Shown here: in pieces, positions 18,584-27,292 of the stretch
Layout: the number at the start of each line of letters is the position of its first letter
Numbering within the stretch: position 1 is the first letter of the stretch
Assembly (NCBI GenBank): GCA_020832405.1
Contig: JAFIET010000026.1
Span: 1 to 41,671, forward strand
DNA: 41,671 nucleotides
Origin: Balneolales bacterium
GTDB lineage: Bacteria; Bacteroidota; Rhodothermia; Balneolales; Cyclonatronaceae
Reading direction: 5' to 3'
The notes under the pieces: generated by a model
What the model saw: the letters and a program-made list of their open reading frames with translations, nothing else
What the model was told of the DNA's origin: nothing
Databases searched by the model: none
Made by a program: the position numbers and the translations under genes

Positions 18584-19012
18584 ATGAAAAACGCTGTTTT
18601 TAATACTGCATCACCTCAGGAGACCCTCGCACTTGGCGCTGAAATGGCCAAAAACATGGCTTCAGGCGACGTCATCTGCCTCTTTGGCGACCTTGGCGCC
18701 GGCAAAACACACTTTGTTAAGGGCGTTGCCTCCGCGTTTGGGATACCCGAAAAAGAGGTCGATTCCCCTACCTTTGTGCTCATTCAAGAGTATGAGGGAA
18801 CCCTGCCGCTTTACCATTTCGATGCCTATCGTATTGCGAGCCTTGAGGAAGCAAGGCGCCTCGGCATGGAAGAGTATTTCTACGGCGACGGTATCTGCCT
18901 GATCGAATGGCCCGAGCGCATTGCCGGCCTGCTGCCCGAACAGCGCACTGAAGTGCACTTTTCGCATACCGGGCCCTCCAGCCGCCGCGTTGAGGTGCTT
19001 CACAAATACTGA
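18584..19012 (+). CDS. tsaE: tRNA threonylcarbamoyladenosine ATPase TsaE
   Basis: With the ATG at 18584 the protein is 142 residues, the normal TsaE size; a GTG 39 nt upstream would add an unlikely leader. The P-loop GDLGAGKTH is at 35-43, followed by the family motif SPTFVLIQEY (61-70) and IEWPERI near 108-114. TsaE is the ATPase that works with TsaB and TsaD to make the t6A modification at position 37 of ANN-decoding tRNAs. It is cytoplasmic and conserved across bacteria. The small gene at 19035 follows after 22 nt. Confidence 0.95.
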   Translation: MKNAVFNTASPQETLALGAEMAKNMASGDVICLFGDLGAGKTHFVKGVASAFGIPEKEVDSPTFVLIQEYEGTLPLYHFDAYRIASLEEARRLGMEEYFYGDGICLIEWPERIAGLLPEQRTEVHFSHTGPSSRRVEVLHKY

Positions 19013-19034
19013 TTTCTTTGTATTTTGAGCACCC

Positions 19035-19313
19035 ATGCCAACTAAAAAACTATCATACCGCTTCGACCGGCTTCCGGTAATCTATCCCTATCACCTGCGT
19101 GCACGAAATCAACTTTCTGTTGGTGATCTTGTGTATTACGGCCCCTGCCCTCCTTATTATGGCATTGGCGAGGTGATGAATATCGTCGAAAACTATTGTA
19201 TTGTTGATTTTCGCGGTACCGGTGAGCTCGAAATCCACAAAGATGCCTTCGAGCAGCGCTACATTATTCCTATCCACAAGCTGAACCTCTCGCACCTGCT
19301 CATGGAAGTTTAA
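19035..19313 (+). CDS. Small hypothetical protein, possibly a KOW/DUF3553-like barrel
   Basis: I do not recognise this 92-residue protein with certainty. Its central part (about 28-75) has the pattern VGDLVYYG, then GIGEVMNIVENYCIVDF, then a polar loop. This resembles the small beta-barrel of DUF3553, CarD and UvrD-tail proteins, in which a GD-V start, a G-G-V turn and a V-DF strand recur. In those families the barrel binds RNA polymerase or other proteins. This is inference from pattern alone. It has no signal peptide or membrane span. It lies 22 nt after tsaE and 61 nt before the ATPase gene, all on one strand. Confidence 0.6.
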   Translation: MPTKKLSYRFDRLPVIYPYHLRARNQLSVGDLVYYGPCPPYYGIGEVMNIVENYCIVDFRGTGELEIHKDAFEQRYIIPIHKLNLSHLLMEV

Positions 19314-19374
19314 ACCCTGATCGCTGCGCCGTTCAGCATTCTGTTCCTGACAACCCGGTGAGGTACCGGCACCT

Positions 19375-20589
19375 ATGCTCACATTCGTCAGCCTGCATAA
19401 TTTCTTCAGCTTCGCAAAAGCCTCTGAAGTTCCGTTAAGCCCCGGTTTGAATGTACTTGTAGGCATCAACGGCAGCGGCAAATCCAACTTCATAAAGGCG
19501 CTGCGGCTTTTGTATGAAGGGATTTCGGGGGATGGGCTCCGAAACCTGATTCAGCTCGAATGGGGCGGCTACGATCAGGTGTCGCATGCGCGGCGCAACG
19601 GCCTCGGGGATATCCGGCTGCAGTTCACCTTTCCGCCCAACCCCGGCACGGGTTCATGGTACCGCGCCGAAGGCAGCCCGGTGTACGGCATCACGATCAG
19701 TGCGGCAACCGACGGCACCTTCCGGCTCTCGGAGCGCATCACCCTAAAAAACACGAAAGATGCCTCCGAAACCCTGCTGTTTGAGTCGAAAGCCGGCAAA
19801 GGTCTGGTGCGATCCGCTTCAGGCGCGCTGCGGGACCTGACGGAAGCTCCCTATGCCGAAGCAAGCGCCCGCCAAATGGAACTCCGCTTCCGCTACATGC
19901 CCGAGGATGGCCTGCATCCGCTTCTTTGCGGCCTGCGGCGGGCCATTCAGCAGTTTGGCTTCTACGGCTTTTTCAATACCTCTTTCAGCAGTCCGGCCCG
20001 CAGGCCTGCGCCGGCAGCCGGCAACCATGCCGGGCGCCTCTCTCACGACGGGGAAAACATGGCGCAGGTGCTGCACAGCATGCGGGCCTTTGCGCCGGAC
20101 GCTTTTGCGCATCTTGAAACATTCCTGCGGCGGATCAGCCCCAATTTTCAGCAGCTTGTTTTTAGTGAAGCCGACGGGAAAGTGCGCGTGCGCTTCGTTG
20201 AAAAGCATCTTTCAAACAGCGTTTCTGCCCGCCATATATCCGACGGCACCCTGCGCTATCTGCTCTACCTGAGTATTTTCCTGAATCCCGGGCGCGGCCT
20301 CGCCGTCTGCATCGACGAGCCTGAGAGCGGGCTTCACCCCGATATGCTGCACTCGCTCAGCGAAGCCATGCAGCAGGCCGCCGGAGAAGGCACGCAGCTC
20401 ATCCTCGCCACGCATTCGCCCCTGCTGCTTAATTCTTTCGAACTCGACGACCTGCTCATTTTCGATAAAAACGCCGAAAATCAAACCCTTGTGCATACCG
20501 TAAACGGCGACGACTTCAGCAGCCTTACCGGCCTCAGCCTGCCGGGTCAGCTGTGGCTGAGCGGGCACCTCGGGGGCAAACGATGGTAA
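19375..20589 (+). CDS. AAA/ABC-type ATPase, OLD/RecF-like, partner of a DUF4276 protein
   Basis: A 404-residue SMC/RecF-like ATPase without a long coiled coil. The Walker A motif GINGSGKSN is at 30-38, the ABC-like signature ISDGTLR near 288-294, Walker B VCIDEPE near 311-317, then the D-loop SGLHP (318-322) and the switch ATHSP (345-349). This set is typical of AAA_21/AAA_15 ATPases found as the ATPase half of OLD nucleases, Gabija GajA and PARIS AriA. There is no TOPRIM domain in this chain, but the next gene encodes a candidate one. The stop overlaps that gene by 7 nt, so the two are translationally coupled. The role is likely nucleic-acid sensing or cleavage, possibly in phage defence. 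Confidence 0.87.
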   Translation: MLTFVSLHNFFSFAKASEVPLSPGLNVLVGINGSGKSNFIKALRLLYEGISGDGLRNLIQLEWGGYDQVSHARRNGLGDIRLQFTFPPNPGTGSWYRAEGSPVYGITISAATDGTFRLSERITLKNTKDASETLLFESKAGKGLVRSASGALRDLTEAPYAEASARQMELRFRYMPEDGLHPLLCGLRRAIQQFGFYGFFNTSFSSPARRPAPAAGNHAGRLSHDGENMAQVLHSMRAFAPDAFAHLETFLRRISPNFQQLVFSEADGKVRVRFVEKHLSNSVSARHISDGTLRYLLYLSIFLNPGRGLAVCIDEPESGLHPDMLHSLSEAMQQAAGEGTQLILATHSPLLLNSFELDDLLIFDKNAENQTLVHTVNGDDFSSLTGLSLPGQLWLSGHLGGKRW

Positions 20590-21257
20590 CCATCACCATT
20601 TATGTGGAAGGCGGCCGCCTCGACGGAGATCAGTCGGCCGAGACCATTTCCAACAATGCCCTGTTTCGGGAAGGCTTTCACCGGCTGTTCAGTCAGGTTT
20701 TGGATGAGGAGAGTTTCTCACTCGTTATCCAGCCCATCGGCTCAGTTACCCGCGCCCGCAACTACCTGCGGCGGGCAACCAACAGCCGGGACCCGGCGCT
20801 TGTGCTCATCGACCTCGACGGGCCGCCTTCGGTGCGGCAGGAGCGCCTCAGCCGGTTTCAGGGGCTTGATACCTCTCTTATTTTTTTCATGATTCAGGAA
20901 ATGGAAGCCTGGATTATCTCCCAAACCGAAACAATTGAAGCCTACGCCAAAAGCCGCTGGCTGCTGCGCAAGCATCCCGGCGAAAAACTTGAGGAAGATC
21001 AGCTGCTCGCCTGCCGCGACCCGCAGGAAATCGAGAAACCATCCGAAAAGCTCAACAATCTGTTCCGAAAATATTTCAGGGCTGTGCGGCAGCGCGGCGG
21101 CGAACGCAGCGAAAAACTCCGGAACTACTCCAAAACCAAAGACGGCCCCGTACTCATCGGCATGCTCAACCTCACCCACCTGATGGAAGACTTCGGTGAT
21201 GCAGCCGGCCTGGTTAAAAAGGTTCAGGCTTTTCAGCTTCAACACCTTGAACGCTGA
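20583..21257 (+). CDS. DUF4276 family protein, TOPRIM-like, coupled to the ATPase
   Basis: The ATG at 20583 sits inside the ATPase stop region (ATGGTAA) and gives 224 residues. An earlier GTG at 20553 is less likely. The N-terminal strand ITIYVEGG puts Glu9 where TOPRIM nucleases have their first acidic residue. LVLIDLDG (73-80) supplies the Asp77/Asp79 pair, and MIQEMEAWI (103-111) and YSKTKDGP (182-189) match the general DUF4276 pattern. TOPRIM domains cut or join nucleic acids using metal ions. DUF4276 proteins are often encoded beside AAA ATPases. I infer an effector nuclease or regulator for the upstream ATPase; activity is unproven. Confidence 0.78.
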   Translation: MVTITIYVEGGRLDGDQSAETISNNALFREGFHRLFSQVLDEESFSLVIQPIGSVTRARNYLRRATNSRDPALVLIDLDGPPSVRQERLSRFQGLDTSLIFFMIQEMEAWIISQTETIEAYAKSRWLLRKHPGEKLEEDQLLACRDPQEIEKPSEKLNNLFRKYFRAVRQRGGERSEKLRNYSKTKDGPVLIGMLNLTHLMEDFGDAAGLVKKVQAFQLQHLER

Positions 21258-21384
21258 ACCCCGCGCCCAAAGCGCTACCCAACCCGTGCCCGTTTTTTTG
21301 GTATCTTAAGCATCCGGGCAAAGCCAGACTAAAACCACGCCTCCCGGCATTTGTTCAAACTTTTTTAAACATTCAGACTGTCGT

Positions 21385-22110
21385 ATGAAAAAACTCTTGG
21401 TTAATGTTGACCACGTTGCAACCCTTCGCAACGCCCGCTCAGAGGGCTACCCCGATCCGGTTGAAGCCGCCCGAATCTGTGAAGCACACGGGGCTGCCGG
21501 CATCGTGTTTCACCTGCGTGAAGACCGCCGCCACATCAAAGATGCCGACGCCTGGGGCCTGAAAGAAGCCGTTACCGGCCTGCTCGATTTCGAGATGGGC
21601 GCCACCGACGAAATGCTGGATATCTGCTGCCGCATGAAGCCGCAGCTGTGCACCCTCGTACCCGAAAAGCGGGAAGAAATCACCACCGAAGGCGGCCTCA
21701 ACATGCCCCTCATTATGGCCGACTACCGCAGCCGCGTGCTGCCGAAACTGGCCGAAGCCGGCGTACCCGTGAGCCTTTTTGTGGAACCCTCCATCCGCGA
21801 TATGGAGCTCTGCGCCGAACTCGGCGTGCCCGTAGTTGAGCTGCACACCGGCACCTACGCCAACGCCTCCGATGCCGATAAGCCCCGCGAACTGAAGCGG
21901 CTGCGCGAAGCCGCCGAACGCGCCCACAGCCTCGGCATTAAGGTAAATGCCGGTCACGGTCTCGGGTTTGCGAACATCCGCCCGTTTCTGGAGGAAGTGC
22001 CGCACCTGGCCGAAATCAGCATTGGCCACGCCCTCATGGCCGACGCCATTATGCGCGGGCTGCCGACCTCCGTGAGCGAAATGGCCGCCCTCATCAACGA
22101 ATACAACTAA
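21385..22110 (+). CDS. pdxJ: Pyridoxine 5'-phosphate synthase
   Basis: A 241-residue TIM-barrel enzyme of normal length. It condenses 1-deoxy-D-xylulose 5-phosphate with 3-amino-2-oxopropyl phosphate to make pyridoxine 5'-phosphate (vitamin B6). Family motifs are all in place: VNVDHVATLRNAR (6-18), HLREDRRHI, VSLFVEPS, VELHTGTYA and VNAGHGL. It follows the ATPase/DUF4276 pair after 127 nt and precedes era by 18 nt, so pdxJ and era likely share a transcript. Confidence 0.97.
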   Translation: MKKLLVNVDHVATLRNARSEGYPDPVEAARICEAHGAAGIVFHLREDRRHIKDADAWGLKEAVTGLLDFEMGATDEMLDICCRMKPQLCTLVPEKREEITTEGGLNMPLIMADYRSRVLPKLAEAGVPVSLFVEPSIRDMELCAELGVPVVELHTGTYANASDADKPRELKRLREAAERAHSLGIKVNAGHGLGFANIRPFLEEVPHLAEISIGHALMADAIMRGLPTSVSEMAALINEYN

Positions 22111-22128
22111 CCCAAAACCGGCAAGCCC

Positions 22129-23055
22129 TTGAGCGAACCTGAAGACATCACCCCCGGCCCCATACCCGAGCCGCCGAAAGGCTACAAATCGGGCTACGTT
22201 ACCATCATGGGCAAGCCCAACGCGGGCAAATCCACCTTTCTGAACGCGGTGCTGGGCACCAAGCTCTCCATCATTTCGCCCAAGGTGCAAACCACGCGCC
22301 ACCGCATTACGGGCATCCACAGCGACGACCGCGGCCAAATCGTATTCCTCGACACCCCCGGTTTCCTGGAGCCCCGCTACAAGCTGCACGAAAAAATGAT
22401 GCACGCGGTACGCCGCTCCGTAGAAGACGCCGACCTCATCCTGTTCATTCTCGATCCCGGCGATGTGCCCTCTGAAGAAGAGCTGGCCTGGTTCGCTTCC
22501 TACCGTAAAAAACCCGTGCTGCTGATGGTGAATAAAAGCGACCGCTTCAAGGAAGCGACCATCACCGCTGCGGCGGAACAAATGGCGCAGCAGCTTCATC
22601 TGCGTGATACGCGCATCATTTCCGCGCTTAATCTGGAGGGTGTACCTGAGCTGGTTGAGCAGATTTTCGCCCTGCTCCCCGAGGGACCCCCGTTTTTCCC
22701 GCCCGATCAGCTTAGCGAGCACCCCGAGCGCTTTTTCGTTTCGGAGCTCATCCGCGAGCAGCTCTTTCACCTGTACCGGGCCGAAATTCCCTACTCCTGC
22801 GCGGTCAACATTATCAGCTTTGAAGCCGAGCCGGAGATCACCCGCATCGATGCCGAAATTGTGGTGAGCCGCAACAGTCAGAAGGGTATCGTGATCGGCA
22901 AGGGCGGCACGGCCCTCAAAAAACTCGGCACCGAGGCCCGCAAGGAAATACAGCAGTTTCTCGGCACCAAAGTTTACCTCAATTTATTTGTGAAGGTGCG
23001 CGAAAAATGGCGCGAAAACGAGACCTTCCTCCGCAGCTACGGCTACAATTCCTGA
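22129..23055 (+). CDS. era: GTPase Era
   Basis: The 308-residue protein has the Era GTPase domain (about 22-190) and the C-terminal KH RNA-binding domain (about 215-300). The G1 motif GKPNAGKST, G3 DTPGF and G4 NKSD are clear, and the KH loop reads IGKGG. Era binds the 3' end of 16S rRNA and helps mature the 30S subunit. The start is TTG: no in-frame ATG precedes the G1 loop, so a later start would remove the first strand. The extension of about 20 proline-rich residues before the GTPase domain is ordinary. Confidence 0.97.
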   Translation: MSEPEDITPGPIPEPPKGYKSGYVTIMGKPNAGKSTFLNAVLGTKLSIISPKVQTTRHRITGIHSDDRGQIVFLDTPGFLEPRYKLHEKMMHAVRRSVEDADLILFILDPGDVPSEEELAWFASYRKKPVLLMVNKSDRFKEATITAAAEQMAQQLHLRDTRIISALNLEGVPELVEQIFALLPEGPPFFPPDQLSEHPERFFVSELIREQLFHLYRAEIPYSCAVNIISFEAEPEITRIDAEIVVSRNSQKGIVIGKGGTALKKLGTEARKEIQQFLGTKVYLNLFVKVREKWRENETFLRSYGYNS

Positions 23056-23078
23056 CCTTTCACTTTTGTTTTTTTGGT

Positions 23079-25097
23079 ATGATGATGACTCCGAGCCCCC
23101 ATCACCCTTCCGGCATTTCAAACAAACTTCCCGCAAAAGTGCGCTTTTTTTTGTTTTTGGGGATGATGATGCTCCTGCTCATGCCCGCCGGCGCGGCCTT
23201 TGCTCAGGGCTACCTGATGCTGGCCGGAGGCGGCTCGGAAAGTGCCGCATCAGCAAGCTGGAGCAACGAACCCTACGGCTGGTTTGCTGAGCGGGCGGCG
23301 GAGGCGGGTGAAGGCCGAATCGTAGTGCTTTCCAACAGCGATACCTCCGTTTGGCTGCCGAACTATTTTTCGAACCTCGGGGCTGCGGAAGTGGTGAACC
23401 TCACCATCACCGGAAACAGCGAATCTCAGATTCTGGCTGCGCTCAGCGGTGCCGGCGGGGTTTTCATGAAGGGCGGCGATCAGCGGCATTACATCGATGC
23501 CTGGCGCGGGGGAGCCGTTGAGGCGGCCATCCGGGCTGTATTTGAGGGCGGCGGCGTAATCGGCGGCACAAGCGCAGGCGCTATGGTTGCCGGCTCCTAC
23601 TTCACACGGGGCGGCACCACTTCCGATCAGCTGCTGCGCAACCCCTGGGCGGGTCAGGACACCATGCAGGAAAATTTCCTGAACCTGCTGCCGAACACCA
23701 TCACCGATACGCACTACTTCGAGCGCGGGCGCCCCGGCCGGCTGATCAGCAAAATGGCGTTTATCGCCACCGAAATGGGCGCGCCCCAAATCACCGGTAT
23801 CGGCATTGACGACAAAACCGCGGTGATGATTTTCCCGGACGGGCGTCTGCGGGTGAGCGGCACCGGCGGCGTACACGTGCTGCGCAGCACGCCCGAAACC
23901 GTATTCGATGCACAGCCCAATCGCGATCTCGGCCTTACCGGCCTCGCGGCGCATCAGCTTACGCACGGCTTCGAAATCGACCTCGACACCGGCGCGCTGC
24001 TCGCGCAGCCGGAGGATGCCGAAACCGTTGCCCCCTTCACACAAAGCGGCCCCGATGCCGTGATGCACTTCCGCCGCACGGCCTGGAACTCAGCCTACCT
24101 CAACGCCCGCGACGACGACAGCCTGCGCATCCTGCTCGACAGCGGCGAAGTGAGCACCAATGCCCTCATCAATCACAGCGTGCCGGTTAGCACTGTGCCG
24201 TTTGAGGGCAGCCTCACCGGCGATCCGGCCTGGATTGAGAGCCTGTTCGCCGGCGACCGGCTCTTCCTCAACATCAGCGCCGAAGAATGGCTTCAGCTCA
24301 GCAGCGAGCCGCTGTTTCGGGCGCAGCTCGACGGAAGCAGCACCGAGCTTGAGTTGCTCACCCGGCACCTGCCGGTTATGGGGGAAGGCTACGCCACAAA
24401 CCTCGCGGCCAATGGTTTCATCGCCTACGACGGCCGCATGATTGTGCGGCCGGGTTCGGCCCTGCTGCCGGGCGTTGTGAGTATTGACAGCACCTACACC
24501 ACGCAAAGTTTATTCGAAAACTATGCAAGCGCCCCAGGCTGGCTCATGCACAGCTATCAGGCGCATATCGCGCTGAGCGGCACCCGCTACATGCAGCTGA
24601 GCTACGACCGCGGCGTGATGCGTTTCGACAATACGCAGGTCTCCACTATCATTATGGATGCACGCGAGGGCTACGTGACGGCCGCGAGCCCGTTTATCGC
24701 CTCCGGCTCAAGCAACCGCACACGGAACTCCGCCGCGGTGAGCCACGCGGTGATGAGCGTCGTGCCCGCAGGCGGTTCCTATCAGCTTTACAACTCCGAT
24801 CCGGTAAGCCTTCCCCCTGCACCTGAAGAAATCCCCGCTTCTTTTCTGATTGAGCGCATCTACCCGAATCCCTTTAATCCCGCAACAACGGTTGTGCTGC
24901 AGTCGCAGCAAAGTGCCGATGCCCGGATCGAGGTCTTCAACATGGCGGGTCAGCGGGTGTACGCCGCGGGGCTCCGGCTTCAGCCGGGCGCTACGCAGCA
25001 TCAGCTGAACCTCAGCCGCCAAAGCAGCGGCATTTACCTTGTGCGTGTACACGCTGCAGGACAAACACAGCAGGCCCGGATTACGCTGATCAAATAA
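23079..25097 (+). CDS. Secreted cyanophycinase-like S51 peptidase with T9SS sorting domain
   Basis: Taking the ATG at 23079 (three ATG codons in a row) gives 672 residues with a signal peptide cleaved near AFA|QG at 42. The catalytic part (about 45-320) is cyanophycinase-like. It has the oxyanion region KGGDQ (131-135), the nucleophile Ser165 in GGTSAGA, and the DTHYFERGRPGRL and GIGIDDKTAV blocks. Cyanophycinase cuts cyanophycin into beta-Asp-Arg dipeptides. A middle region of about 250 residues is unassigned. The last ~80 residues hold YPNPFNP and NMAGQRVY, the type A type IX secretion signal, so it is exported to the surface. An upstream start at 23007 would overlap era and disrupt the signal peptide. 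Confidence 0.87.
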   Translation: MMMTPSPHHPSGISNKLPAKVRFFLFLGMMMLLLMPAGAAFAQGYLMLAGGGSESAASASWSNEPYGWFAERAAEAGEGRIVVLSNSDTSVWLPNYFSNLGAAEVVNLTITGNSESQILAALSGAGGVFMKGGDQRHYIDAWRGGAVEAAIRAVFEGGGVIGGTSAGAMVAGSYFTRGGTTSDQLLRNPWAGQDTMQENFLNLLPNTITDTHYFERGRPGRLISKMAFIATEMGAPQITGIGIDDKTAVMIFPDGRLRVSGTGGVHVLRSTPETVFDAQPNRDLGLTGLAAHQLTHGFEIDLDTGALLAQPEDAETVAPFTQSGPDAVMHFRRTAWNSAYLNARDDDSLRILLDSGEVSTNALINHSVPVSTVPFEGSLTGDPAWIESLFAGDRLFLNISAEEWLQLSSEPLFRAQLDGSSTELELLTRHLPVMGEGYATNLAANGFIAYDGRMIVRPGSALLPGVVSIDSTYTTQSLFENYASAPGWLMHSYQAHIALSGTRYMQLSYDRGVMRFDNTQVSTIIMDAREGYVTAASPFIASGSSNRTRNSAAVSHAVMSVVPAGGSYQLYNSDPVSLPPAPEEIPASFLIERIYPNPFNPATTVVLQSQQSADARIEVFNMAGQRVYAAGLRLQPGATQHQLNLSRQSSGIYLVRVHAAGQTQQARITLIK

Positions 25098-25110
25098 TTC
25101 GTCAGCGTAA
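25081..25110. terminator. Stem-loop spanning the cyanophycinase stop codon
   Basis: TTACGCTGA (25081-25089) pairs with TCAGCGTAA (25102-25110), and the pairing extends past a one-base bulge to GGA/TCC. The loop holds the stop codon. The element sits between two convergent genes with only 44 nt between them, so it may act as a shared terminator in both directions. There is no long T-run, so the call is tentative. Confidence 0.4.
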
Positions 25111-25141
25111 ATCCGGTCTCAGGCTGCTGTAGAGAATCTGT

Positions 25142-27292
25142 TTATTCTGCCTGCCTGATGTGGCGCTCAAAAAAGTTGTAGATACGCAGGTACTGATCGT
25201 GCCAGGCTTCCGGGTTTTGGTAGGCGTGCCGCTCGGCAGGGTACATCATCATATCAAAATTCGTGTTTCCGCTTTCGATGAGCACGTTGATGTACTGTGC
25301 CGCATCCTGAAACCCCACATTATCATCGATGAGGCCGTGAAGGATAATGACCGGCCTTGTGAGGCTGTCCGCATAGGTGATGGGTGAGCTTCGGTCGTAA
25401 TGCTCGGGGTTCTCCTCCGGGGTGCCGAGGCGCGGACGCGTGTAGCCGGGGTTGGCATGGTAGTAATTCCGCCAGTTGGTAACCGCGCGCAGGGCTGCCG
25501 CAGCGTGAAAGCGTTCGGGCGCGTGGGTTACGGCATAAAGCGCCATGAAACCGCCATAGCTGCCGCCGTAAATCCCGACCCGGTCGAGGTCGAGGTAGCC
25601 GTAGGTTTCATCGAGATAATCGAGTCCGTCAATCACGTCGTTGAGCTCGAATTTGCCCATCCAGTTGGTAACGTCTTCGCGGAACTTGCGGCCGTAACCG
25701 GTACTGTGCCGGAAATCGACTTCTACAACCACATAACCGGAACGGTTCAGCAGCTGATGGAACATGTACTCGCGCGGATAGCTGCGCGACCAGCCCTGAA
25801 ACACATTTTGCAGGGAACCCGCACCGTGCACGAACACCACGACGGGATATTTTTGGGTCGGATCGAAATTATGGGGCTTGAGCACATCCATCGAAATCAG
25901 CTCGTTGTCGCGGTTGGGGATGCGGTAGTAGTCCGGCACCTGCCACGAAATTTCGTTGAAACGCTCCGGCACGGTTTGCGTGAGCTGTACCTCATCATCG
26001 GGGCGGCGAATATCGATCAGGTGAATTTCAGCGGGTTTGTTCCAGCTCGTTTTAAGGTAGGCGATGTAGCGCTGATCGGGGCTCACCTGCCATCCCCAGC
26101 GAAATGCCGGTGTGCGTGTTAAGCGGGTACGGTTGCGGGTGTTGATGTTCACGGTGTACAAATTCCGCAGTCCGGGATCCTGCTGAGTAGATGAAAACGC
26201 GAGGGTGTTAACTCCGATCCAGTCAACCCAGTCCACTTCGAAATCGCCGCTTGTGATCTGGCTGAGCCGGCTTCCGTTCCCGCGGGACACATAGATGTGG
26301 CTGAAACCACTTTGCTCGGAAGTAAAAAACAGCATATCGCCTTCCGGCGCGAAAGCCAGCCTGAGCAACGGGCTGTAAATCCAGCCTTCGGTTGTTTCCT
26401 GATGAATGGTTGTGCTTGCGCCTCCCTCAACTCCAAAATCGTAGGATACAATGGTCCGCTCTTTCATGTCATGATCGGTAACATCATACACAAAATAGCG
26501 CCCTCCCGGCGAAACAGCGGTGTTGAGTATATAAGATTCGGCTTCGTAAATCTGCGTGATTTCATTATCCCGCAGGTTCACGGCTGAAAGGGTGACCTTA
26601 GGCTGCCCGCGACGCGAGCCGCCCGGCAGCACAAACTCCGGTACATATTCCGGAAAGAAAACCTCGCGGTAGTGCGAAGTATCGGTTTGCTGCACCACAA
26701 TTACGCTGTCGCCCGCTGCCCAGCCCCTGATGAAGAAACCGGGTGCACTACCTGCCCGGCTTGTGTGCTGCGCTACTTCGCCGTTTTCGATGTGGATCGT
26801 CCACACATCGCCGGCGTTGGTGAAGGCGAGGCTGCGGCTATCGGCCGACCAGTGCGGCCTGCCGCCAACGCCACGGGCAGAGAAAACCGCGCGGGGCGCT
26901 GAGCCGTCCAGGCCCGCCACAAACAGGCTGCGGTCTTTTGTGTAGGCAATAAGCTGCCGGTTTGGCGATACCGCGCTGTTAGCAACGTGGGTGAGGTCAT
27001 CATCAACCCGCTCCACCAGCGAGCCCGACAGATCTACACGATACTGACTTGTAGCAGCGTAGCTCGAATCATTCCAGCTGAAATGAACATGGTTGCCGAT
27101 CGGGCTGAAACCAGAAAGGCCGGGCCTTACACCGGGCAGAAAAGGTTCGGCGAAAATAGTGCGCAGCTGAAGGGTGTCGAGGCCGGCATAGGCGGGCGTT
27201 TGCTGAGCATGAGCCGGTTTGGGATAGGCAACGACTGCAAAAAGGCAGATGAGCAGAAGGCCGGTAAAGCGAACTAAACCGTTTTGTTTCAT
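25142..27292 (-). CDS. Secreted S9 family serine peptidase (DPP-IV/prolyl oligopeptidase type)
   Basis: The ATG at 27292 gives 716 residues starting with a signal peptide (MKQNGLVRF, a hydrophobic core, then AHA near 30). A frame opening 51 nt earlier would spoil the signal peptide. Residues ~50-460 form a WD40-like beta-propeller, with repeats such as GRYFVYDVTDHD and DMLFFTSEQSG. The C-terminal alpha/beta hydrolase (about 470-716) has Ser578 in GGSYGGF, an Asp in HGLIDDNV (656/657) and His689 in AERHAYQ. Such enzymes trim dipeptides or oligopeptides, often after proline or alanine, in the periplasm. It is transcribed towards the cyanophycinase gene and away from arginine deiminase. Confidence 0.93.
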   Translation of the reverse strand: MKQNGLVRFTGLLLICLFAVVAYPKPAHAQQTPAYAGLDTLQLRTIFAEPFLPGVRPGLSGFSPIGNHVHFSWNDSSYAATSQYRVDLSGSLVERVDDDLTHVANSAVSPNRQLIAYTKDRSLFVAGLDGSAPRAVFSARGVGGRPHWSADSRSLAFTNAGDVWTIHIENGEVAQHTSRAGSAPGFFIRGWAAGDSVIVVQQTDTSHYREVFFPEYVPEFVLPGGSRRGQPKVTLSAVNLRDNEITQIYEAESYILNTAVSPGGRYFVYDVTDHDMKERTIVSYDFGVEGGASTTIHQETTEGWIYSPLLRLAFAPEGDMLFFTSEQSGFSHIYVSRGNGSRLSQITSGDFEVDWVDWIGVNTLAFSSTQQDPGLRNLYTVNINTRNRTRLTRTPAFRWGWQVSPDQRYIAYLKTSWNKPAEIHLIDIRRPDDEVQLTQTVPERFNEISWQVPDYYRIPNRDNELISMDVLKPHNFDPTQKYPVVVFVHGAGSLQNVFQGWSRSYPREYMFHQLLNRSGYVVVEVDFRHSTGYGRKFREDVTNWMGKFELNDVIDGLDYLDETYGYLDLDRVGIYGGSYGGFMALYAVTHAPERFHAAAALRAVTNWRNYYHANPGYTRPRLGTPEENPEHYDRSSPITYADSLTRPVIILHGLIDDNVGFQDAAQYINVLIESGNTNFDMMMYPAERHAYQNPEAWHDQYLRIYNFFERHIRQAE

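Noticed and set aside
21439-22770. A 443-codon open frame antisense to pdxJ and era.
   Set aside because: It lies across two certain housekeeping genes and shows no domain. It is a codon-bias shadow.
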